64,000 nt of DNA from Sphingobacterium sp. R2 (GCF_040760075.1 NZ_CP142884.1:1674001-1738000); one strand, 5' to 3'; shown: positions 1 to 9,977, numbered from the stretch's first letter. The notes: generated by a model from the sequence alone, not told the origin. Numbers and translations: made by a program.

Positions 1-1392
1 CTTCGAAACTCAATTGATCCAGTGTCGACTGTTGAAAGTAAAACAAAAGAAATGGTCAACAGCACCTATGGACGCCTTTCTGTCTCCTGGCGTAATGCTG
101 TGTTTGTAGAAGCGACAGGACGTAACGATTGGTCTTCGGCTTTATCTAAAGAACAACGTTCCTATTTTTATCCTTCAGTTTCAAGTAGTATAGTCATAAG
201 TGATCTTATAGGGAATAAGCCGGCTTGGTTGGATATGTTTAAAATCCGTGGATCTTGGGCCGTTACGAAGACAGTACCTTCTCCATATGAAATAAACCAG
301 GCCTTTACAATTAGCAATAATGTGTGGGATGGATTACCAACCGCTTCTTATCCGAATTCAATTAAGGATTACTCCATCTCACCTACGCAGCGCGATTTGA
401 CGGAGTTCGGTTTTGATTTTGGATTATGGAAAAATCGATTCTATGGTAATTACACCCGCTATTATCGTTTATTACATAATGTAACAACTTATGCAACCAT
501 ATCGGGTTCATCAGGCTTTACTTCGCGGTTAATTAATACGCAAGAGGAGAAAATGACCAAAGGTCATGAAATTACATTGGGTACAGCTGCTATCAAAAAG
601 GAGAATTTCCAATGGGATGTTATTTTAAATATGTCACAAAACCTGGAATTCTTCCACAAGCTTGATCCCGTTTATTCTGCAGATGCATTATACGTTAAAA
701 AGGGAGCTAGGACGGATTATATTACCGTAAAGGATTGGGAACGATCACCTGACGGTCAGATTGTTAATAACGCCTCGGGAATGCCAATATCTGCAAAATA
801 TGCTGCTCAGTTGTATGGTTATACTGCACCAAAATGGTTCGGTGGATTGACAAATCAATTTCGTTACAAAGACTTCTCGCTTTCTTTGAGTGTTGACGGT
901 CGAATAAAAGGAATGTCTTATTCAGGTATGAACGCCCGTTTATGGCAGACTGGTGCACATCCTGATTCAGACAATCCATATCGTTACGAAGAGGTTGTTA
1001 ATGGTAATAAAACGTTTGTTGCACCTGGTGTGAAGATCGTTTCAGGAGGGGTTACGTATGATAAATACGGACAAATTGCAGAAGATACGCGTGTTTTTGC
1101 AGATAATGATAAAGTAGTTTCTTATGAGACCTATTGGAAATCTGCGTATTCTGGAAGACGTAATTATTGGGATGAGACATTTATTAAACTTCGCGAGCTA
1201 TCGCTCAATTATCGCGTCCCTGAGAGATTAGCATCTAAATTTAAAGCTAAGCGTGCCAGTGTCGGTGTTACTGGGCAGAATTTGCTTCTTTGGACAAAAG
1301 AATACCGTTTTTCTGATCCAGATGTTGGTTCAGAAGATTTGAACTCGCCATCTATGCGTTACATAGGTTTTAATTTAAATGTAACTTTCTAA
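1..1392 (+). CDS. SusC/RagA-type TonB-dependent receptor, 3' part only
   Basis: This is the C-terminal 463 residues of an outer-membrane SusC-like transporter; the open frame runs to the left edge, so start, signal peptide and plug domain lie outside the window. The visible part is the beta-barrel. It has the family-typical stretch RNDWSSAL followed by RSYFYPSVS, alternating aromatic strands, and the terminal strand IGFNLNVTF ending in Phe, as in outer-membrane barrels. SusC proteins import oligosaccharides or peptides with energy from TonB/ExbBD and work with a SusD lid lipoprotein. Such a gene starts 17 bp downstream, which supports the call. The substrate cannot be told from this part. Confidence 0.93.
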   Translation, partial: LRNSIDPVSTVESKTKEMVNSTYGRLSVSWRNAVFVEATGRNDWSSALSKEQRSYFYPSVSSSIVISDLIGNKPAWLDMFKIRGSWAVTKTVPSPYEINQAFTISNNVWDGLPTASYPNSIKDYSISPTQRDLTEFGFDFGLWKNRFYGNYTRYYRLLHNVTTYATISGSSGFTSRLINTQEEKMTKGHEITLGTAAIKKENFQWDVILNMSQNLEFFHKLDPVYSADALYVKKGARTDYITVKDWERSPDGQIVNNASGMPISAKYAAQLYGYTAPKWFGGLTNQFRYKDFSLSLSVDGRIKGMSYSGMNARLWQTGAHPDSDNPYRYEEVVNGNKTFVAPGVKIVSGGVTYDKYGQIAEDTRVFADNDKVVSYETYWKSAYSGRRNYWDETFIKLRELSLNYRVPERLASKFKAKRASVGVTGQNLLLWTKEYRFSDPDVGSEDLNSPSMRYIGFNLNVTF

Positions 1393-1409
1393 AAACCAGT
1401 GAAATTAAG

Positions 1410-2939
1410 ATGAAAATGAAAAAAATGTGTATATATATTGCCATGGGGAGTTTAATCTCATTGGCAAGTTGTTCAAAATTTGATGAGATAAACACGAATC
1501 CGGAAACTCCTGTTCAAGTGAATTCTTCGATGTTAGCGACTCGTATCATATTAAATTTAGCGAACCAGCCTACTCAGAAATCATTTATGCAGCCCTATTT
1601 ATTAACAAAGGAGATTGCATGGACGGAATTAGTTGAAGGGTATCAATATAACGGATTCGGTGAAGGGAGTATATCGATGAATGCAATCAATGATGCTCAC
1701 TTTATGGGACAGTATGCTTCGACAGATGTGTTAGCAAATTCCTACAATGGATTAATGTATTTCGCTAGGGCTGTAAAATTTTATGAGGCTACCATGAGTG
1801 TTGGAGATATACCTTATAAAGAAGCATTAAAAGGGGAGTCTGACAAAACATATTTTCCAAAATACGACAGCCAAAAGGAAGTCTTTTTGGGTATTCTTGA
1901 TGAATTAGAAAAAGCAGATCAGCTTTTTGCAAGCGGAGCAAAATTTGCAGGCGATCCGATGTATGGTGGAGATATAACAAAATGGAGAAAGCTCGTCAAC
2001 AGTTTTGCGTTAAATGTACTGATCCAATTGAGCAAAAAGGAAGCTGATGCAGACTTGAATTTAAAGGGACGGTTTCAATCGATTCTAACGAACAAGCCTA
2101 TATTCACAGCGAATGCCGATAATTTTCAGTTAGTACGCTCGGATAAAAGTGGTCAAACCTATCCTTTTTATAAAATCAGTAATAGTTTCGTTATTTATCC
2201 CGTTGTGTCTACGGAGATTATCAATCGTTTGAAGCAGTATCAAGATAGAAGGCTATTTTTCTATGCAAATCCATCAGCTTTGCAAATTGCCAATGGCAAG
2301 CAAGTGAGTGATTTCGATGCATATGTTGGTATTGATCCATCATTGGCATTTGGCGATATTGCGGACTTGAAGAAGAAAAACGACTATTCTAAATTGAATG
2401 ATCGCTATACCGAGCTAGTAAGTGGCGAACCGACACAACAGTACAGCTATGCGCATCTATGTTTTGTAATTGCTGAAGCAGCTGCAAGAGGATGGGTTAC
2501 AGAGTCTTCAGTCAATTGGTATAAAAAAGGTATTGAGGCAGCAATGAAATTCATTGCTGAAAACACCCCAAATACGAGCCAATACACACACAATATGCCT
2601 TTGGATGGGGCCTATATCGCCAGTGCTATTGCTTCTTATGGTAATCAATTCCCTGCTGCTAAAGAAGGGCAGATTGAGGCAATTATGACGCAAAAGTATT
2701 TAGCTAGTTTCTTGCAAGGACGAATAAATCCCTACTACGATTATCGTCGTACAGGCTACCCAAAATGGAAAATCAACCCCGCATCCAGTTTAAATGCGGA
2801 TGATCCAACCAAAATACCTGTTCGTTGGCGCTATCCAGCGAGTGAGTACAACTATAACGGACAAAATCTGGATGAAGCGCTCGCCCGCCAATATGGGGGT
2901 AAGGATGAGATCAACCAATTGATGTGGCTTTTGAAATAA
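1410..2939 (+). CDS. SusD/RagB-type lipoprotein, SusD-like_2 subgroup
   Basis: A 509-residue surface lipoprotein that should form the lid of the SusC barrel encoded just upstream. It starts with a lipoprotein signal peptide and lipobox LASC (Cys21), followed by FDEINTNPETP, an N-terminus typical of the SusD/RagB subgroup annotated as SusD-like_2. Most of the rest should be alpha-helical (TPR-like), as in SusD. The C-terminal part has YLASFLQGRINPYYDYRRTGYP, the usual family position of the E/Q-x-x-Y/W-D-x-R-R-T-G-Y pattern. It is co-transcribed with the partial SusC, and a terminator hairpin follows directly. The ligand is unknown. Confidence 0.92.
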   Translation: MKMKKMCIYIAMGSLISLASCSKFDEINTNPETPVQVNSSMLATRIILNLANQPTQKSFMQPYLLTKEIAWTELVEGYQYNGFGEGSISMNAINDAHFMGQYASTDVLANSYNGLMYFARAVKFYEATMSVGDIPYKEALKGESDKTYFPKYDSQKEVFLGILDELEKADQLFASGAKFAGDPMYGGDITKWRKLVNSFALNVLIQLSKKEADADLNLKGRFQSILTNKPIFTANADNFQLVRSDKSGQTYPFYKISNSFVIYPVVSTEIINRLKQYQDRRLFFYANPSALQIANGKQVSDFDAYVGIDPSLAFGDIADLKKKNDYSKLNDRYTELVSGEPTQQYSYAHLCFVIAEAAARGWVTESSVNWYKKGIEAAMKFIAENTPNTSQYTHNMPLDGAYIASAIASYGNQFPAAKEGQIEAIMTQKYLASFLQGRINPYYDYRRTGYPKWKINPASSLNADDPTKIPVRWRYPASEYNYNGQNLDEALARQYGGKDEINQLMWLLK

Positions 2940-2961
2940 GTCCTTCGAAAAAAAAACAATC

Positions 2962-2998
2962 CCCGCAAATGAGATCAATCGTTTGCGGGTCTTTTTGT
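2962..2998 (+). terminator. Rho-independent terminator after the SusCD pair
   Basis: An 8-bp perfect stem (CCCGCAAA at 2962-2969 with TTTGCGGG at 2982-2989, 12-nt loop) is followed by TCTTTTTGTT. It lies 22 bp after the SusD stop and should end the SusCD transcript before the phospholipase gene. Confidence 0.85.
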
Positions 2999-3082
2999 TA
3001 AAAACGTTACATTAAAAACGATAGCGAATGGATATATTCGCTTTAGACCATTGGATTTAGTAGAGAGATAACAAGTTTATTT

Positions 3083-5560
3083 ATGGATAGCAGAAGAGAT
3101 TTTATCAAGAAGGCTTCATTGTTAGCCGGTGTTTTTGGTTTGCAAAATGCCATGCCGGATGCGATACAGCGTGCATTGGCGATTGAACCTATAACAGGAA
3201 GTACCTTTTTAGATGCCGAACATATTGTCTTATTAATGCAAGAGAATCGGTCTTTTGACCATAGTTTTGGAACACTTCGTGGGGTTCGGGGATTCAATGA
3301 TCCACGGGCGATTAAATTGCCTAGTGGTAACCCTGTATGGTTGCAGTCGTCGGCTGCAGGTAAGACCTATTCGCCATTCCGACTGGATATCAAAAACTCA
3401 AATGCTGCCTGGACCGGGAATTTACCACATTCCTGGGAAAATCAGATGGCAGCCCGTAATCAGGGAAAACACGATAACTGGATCGAAGCGAAGCGTCCGG
3501 GGGGAAAGGTCCTGAAAGAGATTCCTTTGACCATGGGTTATTATACACGTGAAGATATTCCTTTTTATTATGCATTGGCTGATGCCTTTACCATCTGTGA
3601 CCAGCATTTCTGTTCATCTATTACAGGTACAACAACCAATAGGCATTTCTTTTGGACGGGAACCTGTGTGCCACATAAGGGGGCTAAACCATTGGTGCGG
3701 AATTCAGATATCTATTTTAACCGTTGGGCCCACTGGAAAACTTTTCCTGAGCGCTTGGAAGAAGCAGGGATCTCCTGGAAAGTCTACCAAAATGAAGTCA
3801 GCATAGAAAGCGGCTTAGACGGTGAGGATCTGTTGGGAAATTTTACGGACAATAATTTGGAGTGGTTTGCGCAATATCATATTGAATTCAAGAAAAGCCA
3901 TCTTGATTTTATGCGTAAACGTGTGGCAGAATTACCAGCGGAGATTCAAGAACTAGAAAAGGCATTAGCGAATAATAGCTCTGAGAGTGTCCAGAAAACA
4001 AAGAATAAGCTTAAGCAGAAGCAGGAGCAGCTGAATAGCTACCAAAAACATTTGGCACGTCTTACGGATCATGCTTTTCAGCAGCTTCCTAAAGAGCAGC
4101 GTGCCTTGCATGAAAGGGCTTTCCAGACGAATGAGGGTGATTCTTTCTATCGCGAGACAAGCGTAGTGACACATGAAGGTGAAAAGATTAGAGTTCCTAA
4201 AGGAGATGTTTTACATCAATTTAGACATGATGTGAAATCTGGAAAGTTACCCGCAGTGTCTTGGCTTGTAGCACCACAAAGCTTCTCAGATCATCCGAGC
4301 GCCCCTATGTACGGTGCTTGGTATGTATCGGAGCTTTTGAATATTCTGACAGAGAATCCAGAAGTCTGGAAGAAAACTATTTTTATTCTGAACTATGATG
4401 AGAATGATGGTTATTTTGACCATATTCCTCCTTTTGTAGCACCTAATCCAGCAGATAGTAGTTCCGGAAAAACTTCGGCGGAATTGGATTATAGTGATGA
4501 ATATGTGAGTTTAGCACAGGAGCTTGCCGATGGTGAAGAAAAAGGTAATGCAACGGAAGGTCCGGTGGGGCTGGGCTATCGGGTGCCTTTAATTGTAGCG
4601 TCACCTTGGTCAAAAGGCGGTTGGGTCAATTCGGAGATTTGCGATATCACATCGACGATTCAGTTTATGGAGCATTTCTTTGAAAAAAAGTTGGGCAAGC
4701 ATGTGAAAGAGGAGAATATCAGTTCGTGGCGCCGGGCCATCACAGGTGATTTGACATCGGTATTTCGGAAAGCTGAAGGATCGAATGCTGTTAATTTGCC
4801 TTTCCTTGATCGGAATCAGCAGATTTATGCGATTGATCAGGCGAAAGCGAAACCATTGCCCAATAATTTTCATGTTTGGTCGAAAGAGGATGTAGCAGGA
4901 TTGCGGTCTAAAGGTCATTCCACTTTACTGGCAAGACAGGAGAAAGGTCAGAAAAACTCCAGCGCGTTGGCTTACGAGCTTTATGTCAAAGACTCTTTTG
5001 CTAAGGAACACAATCAGATTCATCTGACACTAGAAGTTGGCAATAAGGTATTTGGTAGTAAATCGCTAAACAGTCCTTTTAATGTCTATAGTGGACCGAG
5101 CTATAAGGAAGGTGTGAAATTTTGGCCATTTGCAGTTGTCGCTGGGCAGGAACTAAGCTTTGACTGGAATTTGGCGGACTTTAAAGATCACCTTTACGAT
5201 TTGACGGTGTACGGACCTAATGGTTTTATGCGCGGATTTAAAGGACAGGAAGAACCCTTATTTGTTGGTGCGACATATGAAATCGGGAAGAAAGGTATTT
5301 TGACTGGTAATCTTGTACTGGAGGTCCATAACAAAGGGAAAAAATCATTTCAAGTACATGTAGAAGATAATGCTTACAGCACTTGGAAGAAATCTATTGT
5401 ACTTGCAGCAGGGAAATCTACGAAGTGGATTGTGGAATCTCATAAAACCCATGGTTGGTATGATATTACGGTACATGCTGAGAATACCAAATTTGTGCGT
5501 CAGTTTGCGGGTCGCGTCGAGACTGGAAGCCATTCGAAGACTGACCCGCAGTTGGGGTGA
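3083..5560 (+). CDS. phosphocholine-specific phospholipase C, Tat-exported
   Basis: An 825-residue secreted phospholipase C of the PlcN/PlcH family, which cleaves phosphatidylcholine or sphingomyelin to release the phosphorylated head group. The N-terminus SRRDFIKKASLLAG is a twin-arginine signal (Arg4-Arg5), usual for this family. The phosphoesterase domain follows (about 45-560), with LLMQENRSFDHSFGTLRG near residue 50, the family hallmark, and NYDENDGYFDH near 435. The C-terminal 200 residues (about 620-820) contain two beta-rich repeats matching the DUF756 domain of bacterial phospholipases C. Length is normal for the family. It is probably transcribed alone: a terminator precedes it and a LacI-type gene with its own start follows 191 bp later. 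Its link to glycan use is unclear. Confidence 0.93.
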   Translation: MDSRRDFIKKASLLAGVFGLQNAMPDAIQRALAIEPITGSTFLDAEHIVLLMQENRSFDHSFGTLRGVRGFNDPRAIKLPSGNPVWLQSSAAGKTYSPFRLDIKNSNAAWTGNLPHSWENQMAARNQGKHDNWIEAKRPGGKVLKEIPLTMGYYTREDIPFYYALADAFTICDQHFCSSITGTTTNRHFFWTGTCVPHKGAKPLVRNSDIYFNRWAHWKTFPERLEEAGISWKVYQNEVSIESGLDGEDLLGNFTDNNLEWFAQYHIEFKKSHLDFMRKRVAELPAEIQELEKALANNSSESVQKTKNKLKQKQEQLNSYQKHLARLTDHAFQQLPKEQRALHERAFQTNEGDSFYRETSVVTHEGEKIRVPKGDVLHQFRHDVKSGKLPAVSWLVAPQSFSDHPSAPMYGAWYVSELLNILTENPEVWKKTIFILNYDENDGYFDHIPPFVAPNPADSSSGKTSAELDYSDEYVSLAQELADGEEKGNATEGPVGLGYRVPLIVASPWSKGGWVNSEICDITSTIQFMEHFFEKKLGKHVKEENISSWRRAITGDLTSVFRKAEGSNAVNLPFLDRNQQIYAIDQAKAKPLPNNFHVWSKEDVAGLRSKGHSTLLARQEKGQKNSSALAYELYVKDSFAKEHNQIHLTLEVGNKVFGSKSLNSPFNVYSGPSYKEGVKFWPFAVVAGQELSFDWNLADFKDHLYDLTVYGPNGFMRGFKGQEEPLFVGATYEIGKKGILTGNLVLEVHNKGKKSFQVHVEDNAYSTWKKSIVLAAGKSTKWIVESHKTHGWYDITVHAENTKFVRQFAGRVETGSHSKTDPQLG

Positions 5561-5751
5561 TGTTTTGCCAATCTACATGTAGTCAGAAATATATTTTGGG
5601 GTAAAGGAGCCTTTGTTTGTTATTCATTGTCAGTCTAATTTTTTTGTATAATAATGAGCGGAATGTTAATTTATTGTCTGCTATCAATTGTAATTTCTGA
5701 TATGTTCATATTTATTTTCTAATTTCACCTTAATTTTATGAAAATGCTTTT

Positions 5752-6737
5752 ATGGCCAAATCAATTAAAGAAATTGCACAGGAGCTCAATGTTTCTAAAT
5801 CCACGGTTTCATTAGTCATCAATCACAAAGCCGAGCGAGCTCGCATTAGCAAGGGATTGGAAAGCCGCGTACTTGCATATGTTGAAAAAGTTGGTTATAA
5901 GCCTAATGCGCTTGCAAAGAGTTTAGCAACAGGGCGATCAAATACCATTGGTCTTATTGTGGAAAATATTGGGGATTCTTTTTTGGGCCATTTGCTTTGT
6001 ATGTTGAGGAATTATTCCGAAAAAAAGGGTATCACGTCCTCTACAGTAGTACCCTTGGAGATTCACAAAATGCGCGGGATATCATCGATTCAATGTTGGA
6101 AAAGAAGGTGGAGGGGATTATTTTAGCCCCAACAGTAGATCTCGAAGCGTATCAGCGAAAAATATTGGAACATAGGGTTCCACTAGTAGTTTTTGATAGA
6201 AATTCTCCAGAGGTGGAGACCCACTATGTGCACATTGATAATGACGTTAGTGCAAAAAAAGCCTGCGATCATTTGAAATCTATCGGTTGCCAAGATTTTG
6301 GATTAGTAACCATCGGTTCCGATCAGCCGCAAATGTTGGCGCGTAAAGGTGCCTATTTGGATTTTTGTGATACCTACGGTATGGAGCCTCGTATCCTGCA
6401 ATTACCCTATCAAGCACTGAAGAAAAAGGGAACGCATATGTTGAAAAATTGGGCCGCGAAGCAGGCTGGATTAGATGGTCTCTTTTTTACGACAAATTAT
6501 CTGTGTATCCTCGGGTTGAAAGCACTGCGGCCAGCGGATGAAAATCACTATTCCTTCCCGATGCTTTCTTTTGATGATCATGAGTTGTTTGATATTTTAA
6601 ACCCCAAAATTTCCTGTATACAACAGCCATTAGAACCTCTGGCTAAAACATGTGTGAAAGTTTTGTTGAAGGAGATAGAACAGGGGATATCCAAGCCGAA
6701 AGAATATCTTATTGCAACCAAATTGATCAAACGATAG
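5752..6737 (+). pseudogene. LacI-family transcriptional regulator, frame broken by one base
   Basis: Two overlapping frames together make one LacI/GalR repressor of about 328 residues. The first frame (5752-6126) gives the N-terminal helix-turn-helix IKEIAQELNVSKSTVSLVIN, the hinge KPNALAKSLATGRSNTIGLIV and the start of the sugar-binding core. The match is then lost. It resumes in the -1 frame with GPFALYVEELFRKKGYHVLYSS and continues to 6737 through the periplasmic-binding-protein-like core. The shift falls in six T's at 5979-5984; a seventh T would give the seamless reading NIGDSFFGPFALY. The cause could be a real mutation, a homopolymer sequencing error, or -1 ribosomal slippage on T-TTT-TTG. 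The gene sits just upstream of a GH92 operon whose promoter carries a LacI-like operator, so it is the likely regulator of the mannosidase region. Confidence 0.85.
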
Positions 6738-6814
6738 AATGCGATGGTGAATGGGTATGTAACAGTAGAATTGTAAAAATCATAAGACGCGCCTATTGAA
6801 TTCCAGGTGGTTAT

Positions 6815-6844
6815 TTTGATTTAATATTCTTTTTTATATCTTTA
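6815..6844 (+). promoter_or_regulatory. candidate promoter of the GH92-peptidase-GH92 operon
   Basis: TTTG at 6815-6818 and TATCTTTA at 6837-6844 resemble the Bacteroidota -33 (TTTG) and -7 (TAnnTTTG, last base changed) boxes, with about 24 bp between centres. The operator palindrome starts inside the -7 box, so a bound repressor would block initiation. No start-site data are available. Confidence 0.5.
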
Positions 6845-6860
6845 CTAATACGTTTTAGTA
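6843..6860 (+). promoter_or_regulatory. LacI-type operator palindrome, copy 1
   Basis: TACTAATACGTTTTAGTA is an 18-bp inverted repeat with one mismatch and a central CG, the usual form of a LacI/GalR operator. The first 16 bases recur upstream of the third GH92 gene at 31171, again at the promoter. It lies 25 bp before the GH92 start and 105 bp after the LacI-type gene. Confidence 0.65.
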
Positions 6861-6885
6861 GAAATATTTTTATATATCCTAAATA

Positions 6886-9234
6886 ATGAAGAAATCTTTA
6901 AGTGTTTTTCTAGGGTCTTTATTGTCTTTTGGTTTGTTTTGCGCAAAACCGGTTTTGGCTCAGAAATTTAGAGGACAGCAAATGGATGCTGTCGATCTTG
7001 TTAATCCATTAATGGGTACCGAATCCAAATTTGAGTTGTCCAATGGAAATACCTATCCCTCAATAGCGCGGCCTTGGGGAATGAATATGTGGACTCCGCA
7101 AACGGGGAAAAATGGTGATGGATGGCAGTATCAATATACCGCTGATAAGATCCGTGGTTTGAAACAAACGCACCAACCATCGCCTTGGATGAATGATTAT
7201 GGCGTCTTTTCTATTATGCCGGTTACTGGAAAGCCTGTCTTTGATCAAGATGAGCGTGCGAGCTGGTTTTCACATAAAGCTGAGATCGTAAAACCTTATT
7301 ATTATTCGGTCTATCTCGCAGATCACGATGTCACTGCGGAAATGACACCAACTGAACGAGCAGCTATGTTTAGGATTTCGTTTAATAAGACAGACGACGC
7401 TTATATCGTGTTGGACGCGTATGAAAAGGGATCTGAAGTTCAGATTATTCCTGAAAAAAATATGATTATAGGCTATTCTTCGAAATATGCACGCGGCCCA
7501 CTGCCTGCAAATTTTAAGAATTATTTTGTTTTGGTTTTTGATCAACCTTTTGCAAGTGTTGCTACTTGGGAAGGCAAAGAGAAAAAGGATGGGCAGCTTC
7601 AGATCAAAGGCGACCACACTGGTGCAATCGTCGGATTTAAGGTAAAAGATAAAACGAAACCCGTTCAGGTGAAAGTGGCATCCTCCTTTATCAGTGCCGA
7701 ACAAGCCTTTTTAAACTTAAATGAGCTAGGTAACAAATCTTTCGATCAAATAAAAGAAGACGGACGTCAGATCTGGAACTCCACTTTAGGGAAGATTAAA
7801 GTAGAAGGCGACGATATTGATCAACTGCGTACATTTTATTCGACCATGTATCGGACTTTATTTTTCCCGAATAAATTGTATGAAATTGATGCGCAGGGTA
7901 AAGCTGTACATTACAGTCCGTATAACGGAAAAACACTTCCTGGCTATCTATTTGGAGGAACAGGTTTTTGGGATACGTTCAGAGCGTTATATCCATTCTT
8001 AAACTTGATGTATCCTTCTATCAATAAGGAAATGCAGGAAGGTCTCTTAAATGCTTACTTGGAGGGCGGTTTCTTACCTGAATGGAGTAGTCCTGGATAT
8101 GCGGATATCATGGTAGGAAATAACTCTGCTTCGGTAGTGTCAGATGCTTACATGAAGGGATTACGTGGTTATGACATCAATACGCTGTATGAAGCGTTGC
8201 AGCATGGAGCCAATAACGAGGGACCAATGAGTGCTGTAGGTAGAAAGGGTGTTGATTACTATAATAGCTTGGGCTATGTGCCTTATGACGTTAAAATCAA
8301 TGAAAATGCGGCGCGTACCTTGGAATATGCTTACGACGATTTTACAATTTATCAATTAGCAAAAGCGTTGAACCGTCCGAAGGCTGAAATAGATCTATAT
8401 GCGAAGCGTGCACAGAACTACAGGAACCTGTTCGATCCGTCAACCAATCTTATGCGCGGAAAAAATAAAGATGGCAAATTCCAATCTCCTTTTAATCCAT
8501 TGAAATGGGGGGATGCGTTCACAGAAGGAAACAGCTGGCATTATTCGTGGAGTGTGTTCCACGATGTTCAGGGATTGATTGACTTAATGGGCGGAGAAAA
8601 AACTTTTGTGAGCATGTTGGATTCGGTATTTGTTCAGTCTCCAGATTTCGATGATAGTTATTATGGTGGTATTATCCATGAAATTCGCGAAATGCAAGTT
8701 GCCAATATGGGACAGTACGCGCATGGTAATCAGCCAATTCAACATATGCCGTATCTCTACAATTATGCTGGTCAACCTTGGAAAACGCAATATTGGGTGC
8801 GTCAAGTGATGGACCGCATGTATAAGCCTACACCTGATGGCTATTGTGGTGACGAAGATAATGGTCAAACCTCGGCGTGGTATGTTTTTTCAGCTTTAGG
8901 ATTTTATCCTGTTTGTCCAGCGACAGATGAATATGTGCTCGGAGCGCCATTATTTAAAAAGGCGACGTTAACGTTTGAAAATGGTAAGACATTGACCATT
9001 AATGCTCCTAAAAACTCTAGTGAAAATGTATATGTAAATGCATTGCAAATGAACGGTAAGGATTATGGGAAAAACTGGTTAAGTCACAAAGCTTTGCATG
9101 AAGGTGGGACACTACATTTTGATATGGAGGCAAAACCTAACTATACGAGGGGATCGTCCAAAAATGCTGCGCCATATTCAATGACAACAGACTTGCAAAT
9201 AAATAATAAGGTGAAAACCAATAAAAAGAAATAA
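6886..9234 (+). CDS. GH92 alpha-mannosidase, copy 1
   Basis: A 782-residue exported exo-alpha-mannosidase of glycoside hydrolase family 92, calcium-dependent inverting enzymes that trim high-mannose N-glycans and yeast mannan. A signal peptide ending near VLAQ predicts periplasmic location. The N-terminal beta-sandwich begins VDLVNPLMGTES and the (alpha/alpha)6 domain follows. Visible signatures are GGTGFWDTFRALYPF, TEGNSWHYSW with Glu547 as the probable acid, HGNQPIQHMP, and GDEDNGQTSAWYVFSALGF with the probable base Asp in 656-658. Length is normal. It heads an operon with a peptidase and another GH92 (gaps 13 and 10 bp). It is clearly paralogous to the GH92 at 31223 and less close to the one at 9978. 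The exact linkage specificity is not determined. Confidence 0.95.
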   Translation: MKKSLSVFLGSLLSFGLFCAKPVLAQKFRGQQMDAVDLVNPLMGTESKFELSNGNTYPSIARPWGMNMWTPQTGKNGDGWQYQYTADKIRGLKQTHQPSPWMNDYGVFSIMPVTGKPVFDQDERASWFSHKAEIVKPYYYSVYLADHDVTAEMTPTERAAMFRISFNKTDDAYIVLDAYEKGSEVQIIPEKNMIIGYSSKYARGPLPANFKNYFVLVFDQPFASVATWEGKEKKDGQLQIKGDHTGAIVGFKVKDKTKPVQVKVASSFISAEQAFLNLNELGNKSFDQIKEDGRQIWNSTLGKIKVEGDDIDQLRTFYSTMYRTLFFPNKLYEIDAQGKAVHYSPYNGKTLPGYLFGGTGFWDTFRALYPFLNLMYPSINKEMQEGLLNAYLEGGFLPEWSSPGYADIMVGNNSASVVSDAYMKGLRGYDINTLYEALQHGANNEGPMSAVGRKGVDYYNSLGYVPYDVKINENAARTLEYAYDDFTIYQLAKALNRPKAEIDLYAKRAQNYRNLFDPSTNLMRGKNKDGKFQSPFNPLKWGDAFTEGNSWHYSWSVFHDVQGLIDLMGGEKTFVSMLDSVFVQSPDFDDSYYGGIIHEIREMQVANMGQYAHGNQPIQHMPYLYNYAGQPWKTQYWVRQVMDRMYKPTPDGYCGDEDNGQTSAWYVFSALGFYPVCPATDEYVLGAPLFKKATLTFENGKTLTINAPKNSSENVYVNALQMNGKDYGKNWLSHKALHEGGTLHFDMEAKPNYTRGSSKNAAPYSMTTDLQINNKVKTNKKK

Positions 9235-9247
9235 TCACTGTGCTATT

Positions 9248-9967
9248 ATGAATTTTAAAAAATTAAAAGGCGCTGCCATCCTATTTGGATTGTTGTACTC
9301 AAGTGGGATTTTCGCACAGGACAACTGGAAACATACAGAAAACGACCGCAAGGTGGCTGTGGATGTTGATAGTATCAGTAAAGGTGGATACACCTTGATT
9401 TGGATAAATAAAGACAAAGATTTTAGTGCTCCTTTAAAAGAAAGGTTGGTGGCGGCATATTTTACAAACTATCCTAAACTAGCCAAGAAATATAATAAAA
9501 AGACCATAAAAAAGGTGTCTTTCGTTATTGATCCGGACTATAAAGGTGTGGCAGCGACAGCGGGCGGGATTGTCCGTTACAGTCCAGCTTGGTTTGCTAA
9601 AAATCCAGGGGATATTGATGTGGTTACCCATGAGGTCATGCATATTGTACAAGCATACCCCGATGGGGCCGGTCCGTGGTGGATTACGGAGGGGATAGCC
9701 GATTTTGTGCGATTTGATGACGGAATAGACAATGCGGGAGCAAATTGGAAGCTGCCAGAATATAACGAAAAGCAGAAATACACCGATTCTTATCGCGTCA
9801 CTGCACGATTCCTTTACTGGATTAACACACATGTAAAGAAGGATTTTGTCAAAAAATTGGATTCGGTAATGCGTAGCAATAGCTATAGTGATGCTTTTTG
9901 GAAAGTAGAGACAGGTAAAACTATTGATGAGCTATGGGCGGATTACATAAAAAATCCTACTATATAA
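9248..9967 (+). CDS. basic secretory protein family metallopeptidase
   Basis: A 239-residue exported protein with an N-terminal signal peptide (cleavage near IFAQ, residue 25). The core matches the basic secretory protein family, putative zinc peptidases known from plants and bacteria. HEVMH at residues 128-132 is a zinc-binding HExxH motif, and the downstream WWITEGIADFVRF supplies the conserved aromatic-EG-A-x-F patch found in gluzincin-like peptidases. It lies between two GH92 mannosidases with 13- and 10-bp gaps and must be co-transcribed with them. I infer a role in opening the protein part of mannosylated glycoproteins. Protease activity is assumed from the family and is not shown by the sequence. 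Confidence 0.85.
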   Translation: MNFKKLKGAAILFGLLYSSGIFAQDNWKHTENDRKVAVDVDSISKGGYTLIWINKDKDFSAPLKERLVAAYFTNYPKLAKKYNKKTIKKVSFVIDPDYKGVAATAGGIVRYSPAWFAKNPGDIDVVTHEVMHIVQAYPDGAGPWWITEGIADFVRFDDGIDNAGANWKLPEYNEKQKYTDSYRVTARFLYWINTHVKKDFVKKLDSVMRSNSYSDAFWKVETGKTIDELWADYIKNPTI

Positions 9968-9977
9968 TCCATAAGCG

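Noticed and set aside
5573..5582. 10-bp palindrome CTACATGTAG after the phospholipase gene
   Set aside because: Short, without T tail or second copy; not enough for a terminator or operator.
7270..7704. 144-codon open frame on the minus strand
   Set aside because: It lies fully inside the GH92 gene on the other strand, has no recognisable domain and follows the codon pattern of its host gene.
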